Of a stretch of DNA of 10,816 nt, positions 1 through 6,712 are shown piece by piece; the stretch's first letter is position 1, and every line of letters begins with the position of its first letter. Below the pieces are notes generated by a model, which was not told the DNA's origin, searched no databases, and saw only the letters and a program-made list of their open reading frames with translations. The DNA is taken from NCBI GenBank assembly GCA_964455375.1, contig CAYVXE010000136.1, forward strand, positions 1 through 10,816, in the 5' to 3' direction. The translations under genes were made by a program, and so were the position numbers. This DNA comes from CAYVXE01 sp964455375 (GTDB lineage: Bacteria; Zhuqueibacterota; Zhuqueibacteria; Oceanimicrobiales; Oceanimicrobiaceae).

Positions 1-618
1 TCCGACGGTTCAACATCTGACATTACTAATCAAGTTACCTGGAACAGTAGCGATCCTGCTGTGGCCACGATTGACGCCGCCGGGCTGGCATCTGCCCTCG
101 CACAGGGAACAACAGCAATTACTGCGGCACAAGGAACCATAAGCGTACAAACGAATCTAACCGTTAATGCAAAACAACTCTCGGGTGCAACCATTTCAAA
201 TCTGAGCGGTTCGTTGGTGCAATTAAATGACAGCACCAATTGTGTCTTTTCCTCTGGTTCCGTAGGCAGCCAATACAGCATCAGTGTTGATTATGTTGAT
301 CCTGACGGTGATGTTGTAACCGGCACTGTCATCAGCGTCACATTTACTTTTTCACCCTCAGGAAATACGGGCAGCTTTAATGTCACAAGTCCAACAAATA
401 CTGGAGACGGATTTTCGGGAACACTGTCATTCGGCGCATGTTTTTTATTTGGCAGTTCTACCAGTGTCAGCATCACAACAAGCATTACGGATGCAGGGAA
501 TCTTGTAAGCAATGACTCAAATACGATTGTGCTTGACCGGCCGGCCGGTGCTAATTCAGCAGACAAACTTGACGGCACATTATATAAAGCCGCTGCAAAT
601 TGGTGCGATAAATTTTAA
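1..618 (+). CDS. Secreted protein with BIG2 Ig-like domain, 3' part only
   Basis: The reading frame is open from the first base, so the gene starts outside the window; 205 residues and the TAA stop are visible. Residues about 1-55 look like a bacterial Ig-like group 2 (BIG2) domain: a WNSSDPAVATID core, a turn at AAGLASAL, then GTTAITA. Such domains are usually stalks or adhesive modules on exported proteins. Residues about 75-180 are a second Ser/Thr/Gly-rich, beta-strand-like segment containing VDPDGDV, which resembles an Ig or cadherin-type fold, but I cannot assign a family. The C-terminus (NWCDKF) carries neither a T9SS sorting domain nor a membrane anchor, so the export route must be set by the missing N-terminus. 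GTG at position 61 is an internal valine codon, not the start. It is followed after 27-36 bases by the phosphatase gene on the same strand. Confidence is high that it is coding and moderate for the BIG2 call. Confidence 0.82.
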   Translation, partial: SDGSTSDITNQVTWNSSDPAVATIDAAGLASALAQGTTAITAAQGTISVQTNLTVNAKQLSGATISNLSGSLVQLNDSTNCVFSSGSVGSQYSISVDYVDPDGDVVTGTVISVTFTFSPSGNTGSFNVTSPTNTGDGFSGTLSFGACFLFGSSTSVSITTSITDAGNLVSNDSNTIVLDRPAGANSADKLDGTLYKAAANWCDKF

Positions 619-654
619 TTTTTCATTGTTTTCCGGTTTCAGGATATGGAACTT

Positions 655-1464
655 ATGGCCAAATCGATTATTCTTTCATGGGGAGTTCGCTCCGACCAGG
701 GCCGCATACGAAAAAATAACCAGGACGCCTGGGGTAAATTCCCCAAAAACAATGTGAACATTTCCACGGTTCCAGGTCAGTTGTTTGTAATTGCGGATGG
801 GTTAGGCGGGCACAAAGCAGGCCAGGTAGCCAGTCAGTTGGCCATAAAAACACTTGAACAAAAATTTCGTATGAAACAAAAGAATAGACAGCCACTTGAT
901 TTAAGAGAAGCGGTAAAAAAGACGAATCGACACATTTACCAATCTGCGGCAACAAACAGAGAACTCACGGGAATGGGAACCACCTGCAGCGCTCTTTTGC
1001 TTACCGAGAAGGAAGCAACTGCGGCACATGTGGGCGACAGCAGAATTTACCTGATCACCAAAGACAGAATCCAACAATTAACACAGGATCATACCCATGT
1101 CGGCGAACTGGAACGTCAAGGTATTTTGACAAAAGAAGAGGCGCGAAACCATCCGGAAAGAAGCGTCCTTACCAGGGCAATGGGAACATTTTCAGATATT
1201 CCCGTGGATTTAATCGAGCATATTCCGGTAAAGGCCGATACATATTTCCTCTTATGTACCGATGGACTTGCGAATATTTCCTCGGACGAATTACATCGAA
1301 CGATCTTAAAAAGCAATCCACAAACAGCTTGTGATAAATTCATAAGCCTGGCCAATAAAAGAGGTGGGGAAGATAATGCTACTGCCATTGTTGTTCATCT
1401 AAGGAAACAAAAAGCATCTATCCGAAATAAATTGTTTAAACGTTTCGAGCGTGACAAAGTGTAG
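655..1464 (+). CDS. PP2C-family Ser/Thr protein phosphatase (Stp1/PrpC type)
   Basis: This is a complete, soluble metal-dependent phosphatase expected to remove phosphate from Ser/Thr residues in the cytoplasm, opposing Hanks-type kinases. All PP2C motifs are present in order (numbering from the upstream ATG at 646): SDQGRIRKNNQD at 16-27, ADGLGGH at 50-56, GMGTT at 109-113, HVGDSR at 128-133, LTQDHT at 145-150, LTRAMG at 175-180, CTDGL at 204-208 and GGEDNAT at 240-246. Asp51, Asp206 and Asp243 are the expected metal ligands. The length (269-272 residues) is slightly above the bare catalytic domain because of a basic tail (about 253-272). Two in-frame ATGs exist, at 646 and 655. The AGGA at 641-644 is one base from the first and ten from the second, so I chose 655; both keep the whole domain. 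No kinase or FHA partner gene is in the window, so its substrate is unknown. It may be co-transcribed with the preceding surface-protein gene. Confidence 0.95.
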   Translation: MAKSIILSWGVRSDQGRIRKNNQDAWGKFPKNNVNISTVPGQLFVIADGLGGHKAGQVASQLAIKTLEQKFRMKQKNRQPLDLREAVKKTNRHIYQSAATNRELTGMGTTCSALLLTEKEATAAHVGDSRIYLITKDRIQQLTQDHTHVGELERQGILTKEEARNHPERSVLTRAMGTFSDIPVDLIEHIPVKADTYFLLCTDGLANISSDELHRTILKSNPQTACDKFISLANKRGGEDNATAIVVHLRKQKASIRNKLFKRFERDKV

Positions 1465-1773
1465 CCGGAAAATCAGTTCTGCGCATGATTCAGACCTTGC
1501 GGCTCCGCCTCGTTACCCTCAAGATGACAAATTCGTGACGCCCTTCGACTGCGCTCAGGCTGAAGGTGGAAACTACTCTTTCGTCGGCCTCAACGACTTT
1601 TCAAACCTGATGGTTTTGAATTTAGTTCTTTGATCAATTGGCTTTTCTAAATCCCAAACAAAAATGCAAATGTTCATTGCCAGTAACGATGATTGCTCGT
1701 ACTTTTTCTTATCAATGCTGAACCTGCCATACATTCTTTTAATTTTGTTATCCCGTCTTTTTTCAAACAAGGG
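1465..1773. other. Gene-free region between convergent genes, with repeat-like fragments
   Basis: This stretch lies between the ends of two convergent genes. Around 1500-1570 it contains pieces such as ACCCTCAAGATGACA (1514-1528) and CCCTTCGACTGCGCTCAGG (1541-1559). Their composition resembles the short dispersed intergenic repeats found in many bacterial genomes, which read like TCGACTNCGCTCAGGGTGAC. Bases 1573-1770 can be read on the minus strand as 65 lysine-rich residues, but with no recognisable motif or ribosome binding site, so I do not call a gene. I see no clear hairpin plus T-run for either flanking gene. Confidence 0.45.
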
Positions 1774-3042
1774 TTATTTCTTTTTCGGTAATTCAGATTG
1801 GATTTTTTCAATGAACCCGTTCAACAGATCAGAGCTCCTGCGGTTGTTTGTATTCCGCAATAAAAATTTAAATTCATCCAGCGCTTTTTGCAACTGTCCG
1901 CCTCTCCATTGACTCAATCCCAGCATCATGTGTGTCGTCTCATCCCGGGAGTGGTTACGATTCTTCAATGAAGACCAATCAAACGATTTTTCCGCGGAAT
2001 CGTAGTCACCGATGTTGTAATAGCTCTCCCCTAACCAATACCACCAATTGGAAGCTTGCTCATGATTTGGATGCGTCCTTAACAATTTCTTAAACAAATC
2101 CACAGCATCTTCAAATTGCTCAGCTTCAAAAAGAACCAGAGCGTTTTTATAATTATGTACAACCGGGTTTGAATCAACATCTTCCGTAGAAACCTCCATT
2201 CCGGTAATTTTCGCCCTGTCCATGAGTAATTCTTCGTATTGATTAAAAGAATTGAGTTTAAAATTCAGCATCTGAATTTCTGTTTCCTTTTGTTCAACCC
2301 TAGTCTCCAGCGCAGTTTTTTCCTCTGTCAACTCCGTGATTTCCTGCATGGTCGCGGCGTCGGTGGTCGTACCATTATTACTGCGCATGAAATCGTCAAA
2401 GGACGATTCTTCTGACGATACATCATACAGATCATCACCGTAAGGCGAAAAACCCGAACGGCCGGAATGTCCGGATTTTTTATGTAAGTAGAAATTGAAT
2501 CCCATCGCAAAGGTAAAAAATCCGTCTTTTCCAAGTCCAGTCCTGCTTCCATCAAAATCGTCTCCCGTTGTGTAACGAAAATCACCCGTAAAATTCAAGC
2601 CGACGTTTGGGCTGAAAAAATATTCTGCACCGCCCCCTAAAGATGCATACCCATCCCAAAAACGGGTATTATTATCTAATTTGAAATTAAAGGCACCGGC
2701 ACCTACATACACAATCGGATTGAATCGTCTCTGACTGCGGAAACGGTAACCGAGTTTAAATCCCAGGTTGAGCATTTGTGCATTGTCACCGGTACGTCCA
2801 GGTAATCGTGTGGACAGTTTTGAATACGTAAAATCCGATTCAATAAAGGCAGATGGCTTAAAATCGTAACGTAGAATCAGCGGCGTTCCACCGAAAACAA
2901 AATCACCGCTCCGGTTATCGCCATACAATTTTTGTGTGTTTACATTAAAACCGATTCCCATCTTACCTTTAACACCAAATCCATAAAGTTGACTCACAAA
3001 GAATGCCAGTAATACGACCAGAAACATCAATATGCGTTTCAT
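1774..3042 (-). CDS. Outer-membrane beta-barrel protein with coiled coil and C-terminal TPR repeats
   Basis: This 422-residue protein has three parts. Residues 1-21 form a signal peptide (MKRILMFLVVLLAFFVSQLYG). Residues about 22-190 contain roughly eight alternating amphipathic strands (e.g. GGTPLILRYDF, NLGFKLGYRF, GGGAEYFF) ending GFNFYLHKK, as in OmpA/OmpX-size eight-stranded barrels. After a Ser/Asp/Gly linker, residues about 231-276 are a charged coiled coil (EITELTEEKTALETRVEQKE). Residues about 295-405 carry three TPR-like units: ALVLFEAEQFEDAVDLFKKL, WYWLGESYYNIGDYDSAEKS and MMLGLSQWRGGQLQKALDEF. The tail half recalls the coiled-coil/TPR layout of CpoB/YbgF, a periplasmic partner of Tol-Pal. 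By inference the barrel sits in the outer membrane and the TPR part faces the periplasm as a docking surface. The start at 3042 is favoured because GGAG lies seven bases upstream and the signal peptide begins there; a TTG at 3069 would add nine poor residues. It is not visibly part of an operon. Confidence 0.88.
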   Translation of the reverse strand: MKRILMFLVVLLAFFVSQLYGFGVKGKMGIGFNVNTQKLYGDNRSGDFVFGGTPLILRYDFKPSAFIESDFTYSKLSTRLPGRTGDNAQMLNLGFKLGYRFRSQRRFNPIVYVGAGAFNFKLDNNTRFWDGYASLGGGAEYFFSPNVGLNFTGDFRYTTGDDFDGSRTGLGKDGFFTFAMGFNFYLHKKSGHSGRSGFSPYGDDLYDVSSEESSFDDFMRSNNGTTTDAATMQEITELTEEKTALETRVEQKETEIQMLNFKLNSFNQYEELLMDRAKITGMEVSTEDVDSNPVVHNYKNALVLFEAEQFEDAVDLFKKLLRTHPNHEQASNWWYWLGESYYNIGDYDSAEKSFDWSSLKNRNHSRDETTHMMLGLSQWRGGQLQKALDEFKFLLRNTNNRRSSDLLNGFIEKIQSELPKKK

Positions 3043-3365
3043 AATTGGACTCCATTCAATTAACTTCAATATCCTCTCTGCATTAGGCCTTTAAAAACCT
3101 GTTGCTGTATCGACATCAATGTCAGATAACTTAAGTTTTAATTGAATAGAAGGTTAGATGTTTTTTTGAGGGTGTGACAGGCTTCTGCGCCCAAACATAC
3201 GAAGGGTCAACTTTTATCTTGCCACCTTGAGCGGCGCCAAAAGGTTGGACATAAGCAGAAACCAGATTTCTCGGCAGGCTTTCGCCGGCCTCGAAAAGAC
3301 AGAAACGGAGGTTTGCGGTCAATCGCGATTTAATCAGTTTGGTCTTACTATTCTTAGAAGATGCC
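3043..3365. other. Intergenic region upstream of the barrel-TPR gene, repeat-like
   Basis: No supported gene. The first 30 bases hold the ribosome binding site of the barrel-TPR gene, so its promoter should lie here. Bases 3131-3322 can be read on the minus strand as 63 residues from a TTG, with no ribosome binding site and no recognisable family. Within it, CCTTTTGGCGCCGCTCAAGG (minus strand, about 3224-3243) resembles the fragment at 1541-1559, and CGAGAAATCTGGTTTCTG (about 3258-3275) resembles another common type of dispersed intergenic repeat. I read the block as decayed repeat sequence. Confidence 0.4.
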
Positions 3366-5408
3366 TTATCGGGTTTCTTCTACTTCCACCAGAGCGTCAT
3401 TAAAACACGCTCCCCCAACAGAACTAACTGCTTGCGGTGCCAAAGCATTTGCCGTAAATCCATTATGCGATGATTTCCGCCAGACGCCTTTTGGAATAAA
3501 AGCCACACCCGGACGGATTTTGCGACTCAAGCGTAAAGGTGCCACGACTTCCCCTAAATCGTTAAAAACCCGCACAGTTGCACCATGTTGAAGCGACCGA
3601 CTCTCGGCATCTGCCGGATTTAAGACCACGAAAAGCTCACCGAAATTAAATTCTCCTAGTGTGCTGCTAATCATCTTATCAGTTGCGGGAGAAATGAGAC
3701 AAAGCGGATATTTGCTGTTGCCGTTTTGAATGAATTCATAAGGCCTCTCACCAAGAACGGCCGGCGCCAAATGGATTTTTCCATCTGACGTCTGCGGAAA
3801 GACCGTTTTGTATTGAACCGGCGTTTCCCCCGGGAAATTAAAGAGTTGAATTTTGTCTTCTCTTATTCTTTTCAAAGAAACCTGCTCATGATTCATCCTT
3901 GTTGCCTGAATGATTCTTTGCACGTAATCATCCGTTGTCAGATGATAGACCGAATCCTGCCAACCCATGGTTCGACCTAGAAGGGCAAACATTTCTTCAT
4001 TGGGTTTTGCTTCTCCGACAGGCTCTATGACCGCCTCTAAATATTGTAACGCATAAGAACCGTATGCCTTCTTCAACTCCTTTTGCTCTAAAAATGTCAC
4101 TGCCGGTAACAAAATATCTGCGTATTTCGCTGTGTCCGTCATGACTTGCTCGGAAACCACCGTAAATAAATCCTCTCTTTGCAAACCTCGAAGGACCGCA
4201 TTTTGATCGGGAGCTGTGGCTGCCGGATTGCAATTGTAATTGAACAAGGCTTTAATGGGCGGGTTCATTTTTTGAGATAAAGCTGATCCTAATTGACTCA
4301 TGTTGATGATGCGTGTGTTCCACTCAGAAGCAGCGACGACATACGTTTCATCTGTTTTATACGCACCGCTGCTGCTGAGGGCATAGCCCGACCCTTTTAA
4401 GCCAAATTTTCCCAAAACTGCAGGCAGCGCCAAAGCCGCTCCTACCGACTGAAGTCCATTACGATTTCGTTCCATTCCCCAGCCAATCCGGATAACCGCG
4501 GGATCGTGGAGCGCATACAAATCTGCAAGTTTTTGAATACGTGTAGCATCAACCCTGGCGATTTCTGCGGCCTTTTCAATTGAAAATGCTTCTGCCTTTT
4601 CGAGCAGCGTATCAATGCCGTTCGTGTTCTGACGGATAAAATCCCAATTGAGAAATTTGCGATGCCGCCAATAATTAATCATCGACAAAGCAACCACCAC
4701 GTCGGTTCCCGGCAAAACAGGTAGATGCAAATCACATTCGTTTTCTGAGAAATTCATGCGTGGGTCGACAACCGCTACCTTCGCTCCATGCTTTTTGGCT
4801 TTCTTAATAAACGGCATTAAATGGATATTTGATGTCTTCGGGTTAGCCCCCCAGATGATAATAAGTTTTGCATTTTCAAAATCATCAAATGCGGTACAAG
4901 GCATTTTCCCGTACATGGCTGCCGCTGCTTCTGTAGTGGGAACCGCACAAAACGTCCTTTGTAGTCTTGAAGCACCGAGTTGAGCAAAAAAGGCTAAATC
5001 GGTCGTATCCTGTCCAAGCAAGCCATTTGACCCACCATAAGAAAACGGTAAAATTGCTTCTCCACCCGACTCTTCTTTAATTTTCTGTAAACGAGTACAA
5101 ATAGTTTCAGCAGCCTCTTGCCAACTGATTCTTTCAAATAAACCTGAACCTTTTTCCCCGCTTCGCTTCATTGGGTAAAGCACACGATCTTTTCCGTAAA
5201 CCCTCTTTGTAAACCTGGAAATTTTCGTACAGATAAATCCCTGCGTGGTTGGATTTAAATGCGACCCTTTGATCTGTGTAATTCTGCCATCCTGCACATG
5301 AACATTCAGACTGCATGTATCGGGGCAATCCATGGTACAAGCAGATTGATAGACTGAATCCGTCATATTTTCTCTTTCTCTTTCAGACTTGATAGAATTG
5401 AAATTCAT
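3366..5408 (-). CDS. Molybdopterin-dependent oxidoreductase (DMSO reductase superfamily, YyaE-like)
   Basis: A 680-residue catalytic subunit binding bis-molybdopterin guanine dinucleotide (Mo or W). The N-terminal [4Fe-4S] site is complete: Cys24, Cys28, Cys32 (ACTMDCPDTC) and Cys60 (GFICTK). Cys154 in RTFCAVPTTEAAAAMYG is the likely Mo ligand by position. Cofactor-contact segments follow: IIWGANPKTSNIHLM, AKVAVVDPR and LPVLPGTDVVVAL. The C-terminal part (about 570-680) is the molybdopterin dinucleotide-binding barrel, with LNPADAESRSLQHGATVRVF. There is no Tat signal or membrane segment and no adjacent electron-transfer subunit, so it is probably a cytoplasmic single-subunit enzyme. Its substrate cannot be read from sequence; YyaE/BisC-type relatives are mostly uncharacterised or reduce S- or N-oxides. 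The ATG at 5408 overlaps the upstream stop as ATGA, implying translational coupling. A second ATG at 5366, preceded by the purine run GAAAGAGAAAGAGAAAAT, would give a 666-residue protein starting MTDSVYQSACTMDC, which fits the usual family N-terminus equally well or better. Confidence 0.93.
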   Translation of the reverse strand: MNFNSIKSERERENMTDSVYQSACTMDCPDTCSLNVHVQDGRITQIKGSHLNPTTQGFICTKISRFTKRVYGKDRVLYPMKRSGEKGSGLFERISWQEAAETICTRLQKIKEESGGEAILPFSYGGSNGLLGQDTTDLAFFAQLGASRLQRTFCAVPTTEAAAAMYGKMPCTAFDDFENAKLIIIWGANPKTSNIHLMPFIKKAKKHGAKVAVVDPRMNFSENECDLHLPVLPGTDVVVALSMINYWRHRKFLNWDFIRQNTNGIDTLLEKAEAFSIEKAAEIARVDATRIQKLADLYALHDPAVIRIGWGMERNRNGLQSVGAALALPAVLGKFGLKGSGYALSSSGAYKTDETYVVAASEWNTRIINMSQLGSALSQKMNPPIKALFNYNCNPAATAPDQNAVLRGLQREDLFTVVSEQVMTDTAKYADILLPAVTFLEQKELKKAYGSYALQYLEAVIEPVGEAKPNEEMFALLGRTMGWQDSVYHLTTDDYVQRIIQATRMNHEQVSLKRIREDKIQLFNFPGETPVQYKTVFPQTSDGKIHLAPAVLGERPYEFIQNGNSKYPLCLISPATDKMISSTLGEFNFGELFVVLNPADAESRSLQHGATVRVFNDLGEVVAPLRLSRKIRPGVAFIPKGVWRKSSHNGFTANALAPQAVSSVGGACFNDALVEVEETR

Positions 5409-6184
5409 TGAATGATAAAATCAAAATATGTATCCGGGAAAGGTTCATCTTTGAGTGTGAAATGCCACCACTCCCTGGAGTAATTTTTGAAGCCATATTT
5501 TTCCATCACCGATTTAAGTAACAATCGATTTGCACGTTGTTGAGCAGTTAGGCTCTTGTTTTCGGTCCAGGACAGCACACTGAAACAATCATAACCAGTG
5601 CCCATATCCAGACTGTTATCTTTAAACCGTCGGTCCGCAGTCTGAGTACAGGGACATAATTTTTGACCTGGAGTGTAACTTTCCTGCTTCGGCAATGGCA
5701 GTGGTACAATGGTTAAATCCACGGTACTGCCACGGCTGTGACCCGATTTCGCAGCGATATACCCTTCCTTAAACAAGTTTTTTTTATGCACCACAGGATA
5801 AAATTCACGTTTCATCGATGTATCTGAAAGAACTTTTGCCCATTTAACAAAATGGGTTACAGCTCGCTGCGGACGGTAAGCGTCGTAAATTTTTAATGAC
5901 AATGAAAACATTCGCAGGTCCTCCTGCACTTTTTTTAACGCAGTTCCAGCTTGTCGTGTCAGGTAGCATTTCGCAGAACGGTAACCCGTTATGGGCTCGC
6001 CAACAAAATTATGGTGAGATGCGTACCGCAAGTCCAGGACGATAGATGGAATCACTTTTTTTACTTCAACGAAACTCTGTGGAATTTCTGAATGTACGTT
6101 TTGCGCACATAAATAATCATTCAGGAGAAATAATAAAATGCCTGTTGTTTGAAAAGCGAACAAAATTTTTTTTTGTAACGTCAA
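5405..6184 (-). CDS. D-alanyl-D-alanine dipeptidase, VanX/DdpX family (peptidase M15D), exported
   Basis: A zinc dipeptidase expected to split D-Ala-D-Ala, a cell-wall precursor or turnover product. The family signature is intact in 259 residues: DLRYA at 51-55, YDAYRPQRAV at 100-109 (catalytic-type Arg104), SGHSRGSTVDLT at 147-158 (zinc ligands His149 and Asp156), LDMGTGYDCF at 192-201, and EWWHF at 238-242 (general base Glu238, zinc ligand His241). Residues 1-27 (KK, then a hydrophobic ILFAFQTTGILLFLL core, then LCA-Q) look like a signal peptide. That makes it probably periplasmic, as for DdpX-like turnover enzymes, unlike the cytoplasmic VanX of glycopeptide resistance; no vanA/vanH genes are nearby. 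The start is uncertain: no ATG is available, TTG at 6184 is the only start-type codon before the signal peptide, and the good Shine-Dalgarno (AAGGGAGGG) lies about 25 bases too far upstream. A run of nine A (minus strand) at codons 4-7 could hide a frameshift. The stop overlaps the molybdoenzyme start by four bases. Confidence 0.92.
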   Translation of the reverse strand: MTLQKKILFAFQTTGILLFLLNDYLCAQNVHSEIPQSFVEVKKVIPSIVLDLRYASHHNFVGEPITGYRSAKCYLTRQAGTALKKVQEDLRMFSLSLKIYDAYRPQRAVTHFVKWAKVLSDTSMKREFYPVVHKKNLFKEGYIAAKSGHSRGSTVDLTIVPLPLPKQESYTPGQKLCPCTQTADRRFKDNSLDMGTGYDCFSVLSWTENKSLTAQQRANRLLLKSVMEKYGFKNYSREWWHFTLKDEPFPDTYFDFIIQ

Positions 6185-6233
6185 TATAGCACCAAAATAT
6201 TTCTCAGTTCCCTCCCTTAAGCCTATTTAGATT

Positions 6234-6262
6234 AAAATATGAAAAAGAAAAATAAAAGCCAA
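6234..6262 (-). promoter_or_regulatory. Possible sigma-70-type promoter for the dipeptidase-molybdoenzyme pair
   Basis: On the minus strand TTGGCT (6262-6257) and TATTTT (6239-6234) are separated by 17 bases, in an AT-rich leader of about 230 bases upstream of the dipeptidase. Each box matches the consensus at about four of six positions, so this is a weak candidate. In such AT-rich sequence chance matches are common, and FCB-group promoters may differ from the E. coli consensus. Confidence 0.22.
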
Positions 6263-6418
6263 GTTTTCATTTCTTTTCACAATAGTTAAAAACACGTTAT
6301 CCGCATGAATAAAAACAGGTTTTCCTGATTTTAGAAAAACATAAACTCAGCTTTCTTAAAATTAAGAAGGTTGAGCCAAGAGAAAGTAAAAGGAAGCTTT
6401 GTGGGTTGTATTATTTTA

Positions 6419-6712
6419 TTAATGTTGATGCGCAATGACTTTCGTAGATAAAAATGCGTACAGATTTTCAATTTCTCGCCTGGTAAATTCAGGCCACTCC
6501 GAATTCAATTCCTGCATTTTCTTGGCCATATCCGGGGCATGATTCCACATGATCTGTGCCACTTGAACAGGAGAATTGATCCCCTTAAATGTCAGCAAAT
6601 CGGTGCCGATCGATTGACCTCCTTTTGGCATGTGACACCCTTTACAACCTTTTGTGGTAAAAATTTCCTCTCCTTTGCCGGGGTCACCATGGCTTTGCAG
6701 AAAATCAACGCA
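6419..6712 (-). pseudogene. 5'-truncated c-type cytochrome remnant
   Basis: The frame encodes 97 residues of a small class I cytochrome c. It runs from HGDPGKGEEIF through the heme site CKGCH (bases 6646-6632) and SPVQVAQIMWNHAPDM to a C-terminal helix EFTRREIENLYAFLSTKV. WNHAP-x-Met is typical of a family whose distal Met is probably a heme ligand. A TGA at 6715-6713 closes the frame upstream, and between it and the heme site there is no ATG, GTG or TTG. The first ATG (6631) lies just after CKGCH, so a product made from it would lack heme attachment. A signal peptide, needed for periplasmic heme ligation, is also missing. The fragment overlaps the last eight bases of the propeller gene in another frame, as if the cytochrome's 5' end had been lost by deletion or insertion at this point. 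An assembly join or a sequencing frameshift could give the same picture, but the two other upstream frames show no cytochrome-like leader. Confidence 0.7.

Noticed and set aside
1573..1770. 65-residue minus-strand reading frame rich in Lys and Arg
   Set aside because: No ribosome binding site, no recognisable motif, and it lies in a block with repeat-like fragments, so coding is not supported.
3131..3322. 63-residue minus-strand reading frame starting at TTG
   Set aside because: No Shine-Dalgarno, no family resemblance, and parts look like dispersed intergenic repeat.
5405..6184. Glycopeptide-resistance (vanX) role
   Set aside because: No vanH, vanA or regulator genes nearby and a signal peptide is present, so a periplasmic turnover role is more likely.
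6185..6418. Small RNA or riboswitch in the AT-rich leader before the dipeptidase
   Set aside because: No recognisable conserved riboswitch core or strong hairpin can be seen; only a weak promoter candidate is reported.
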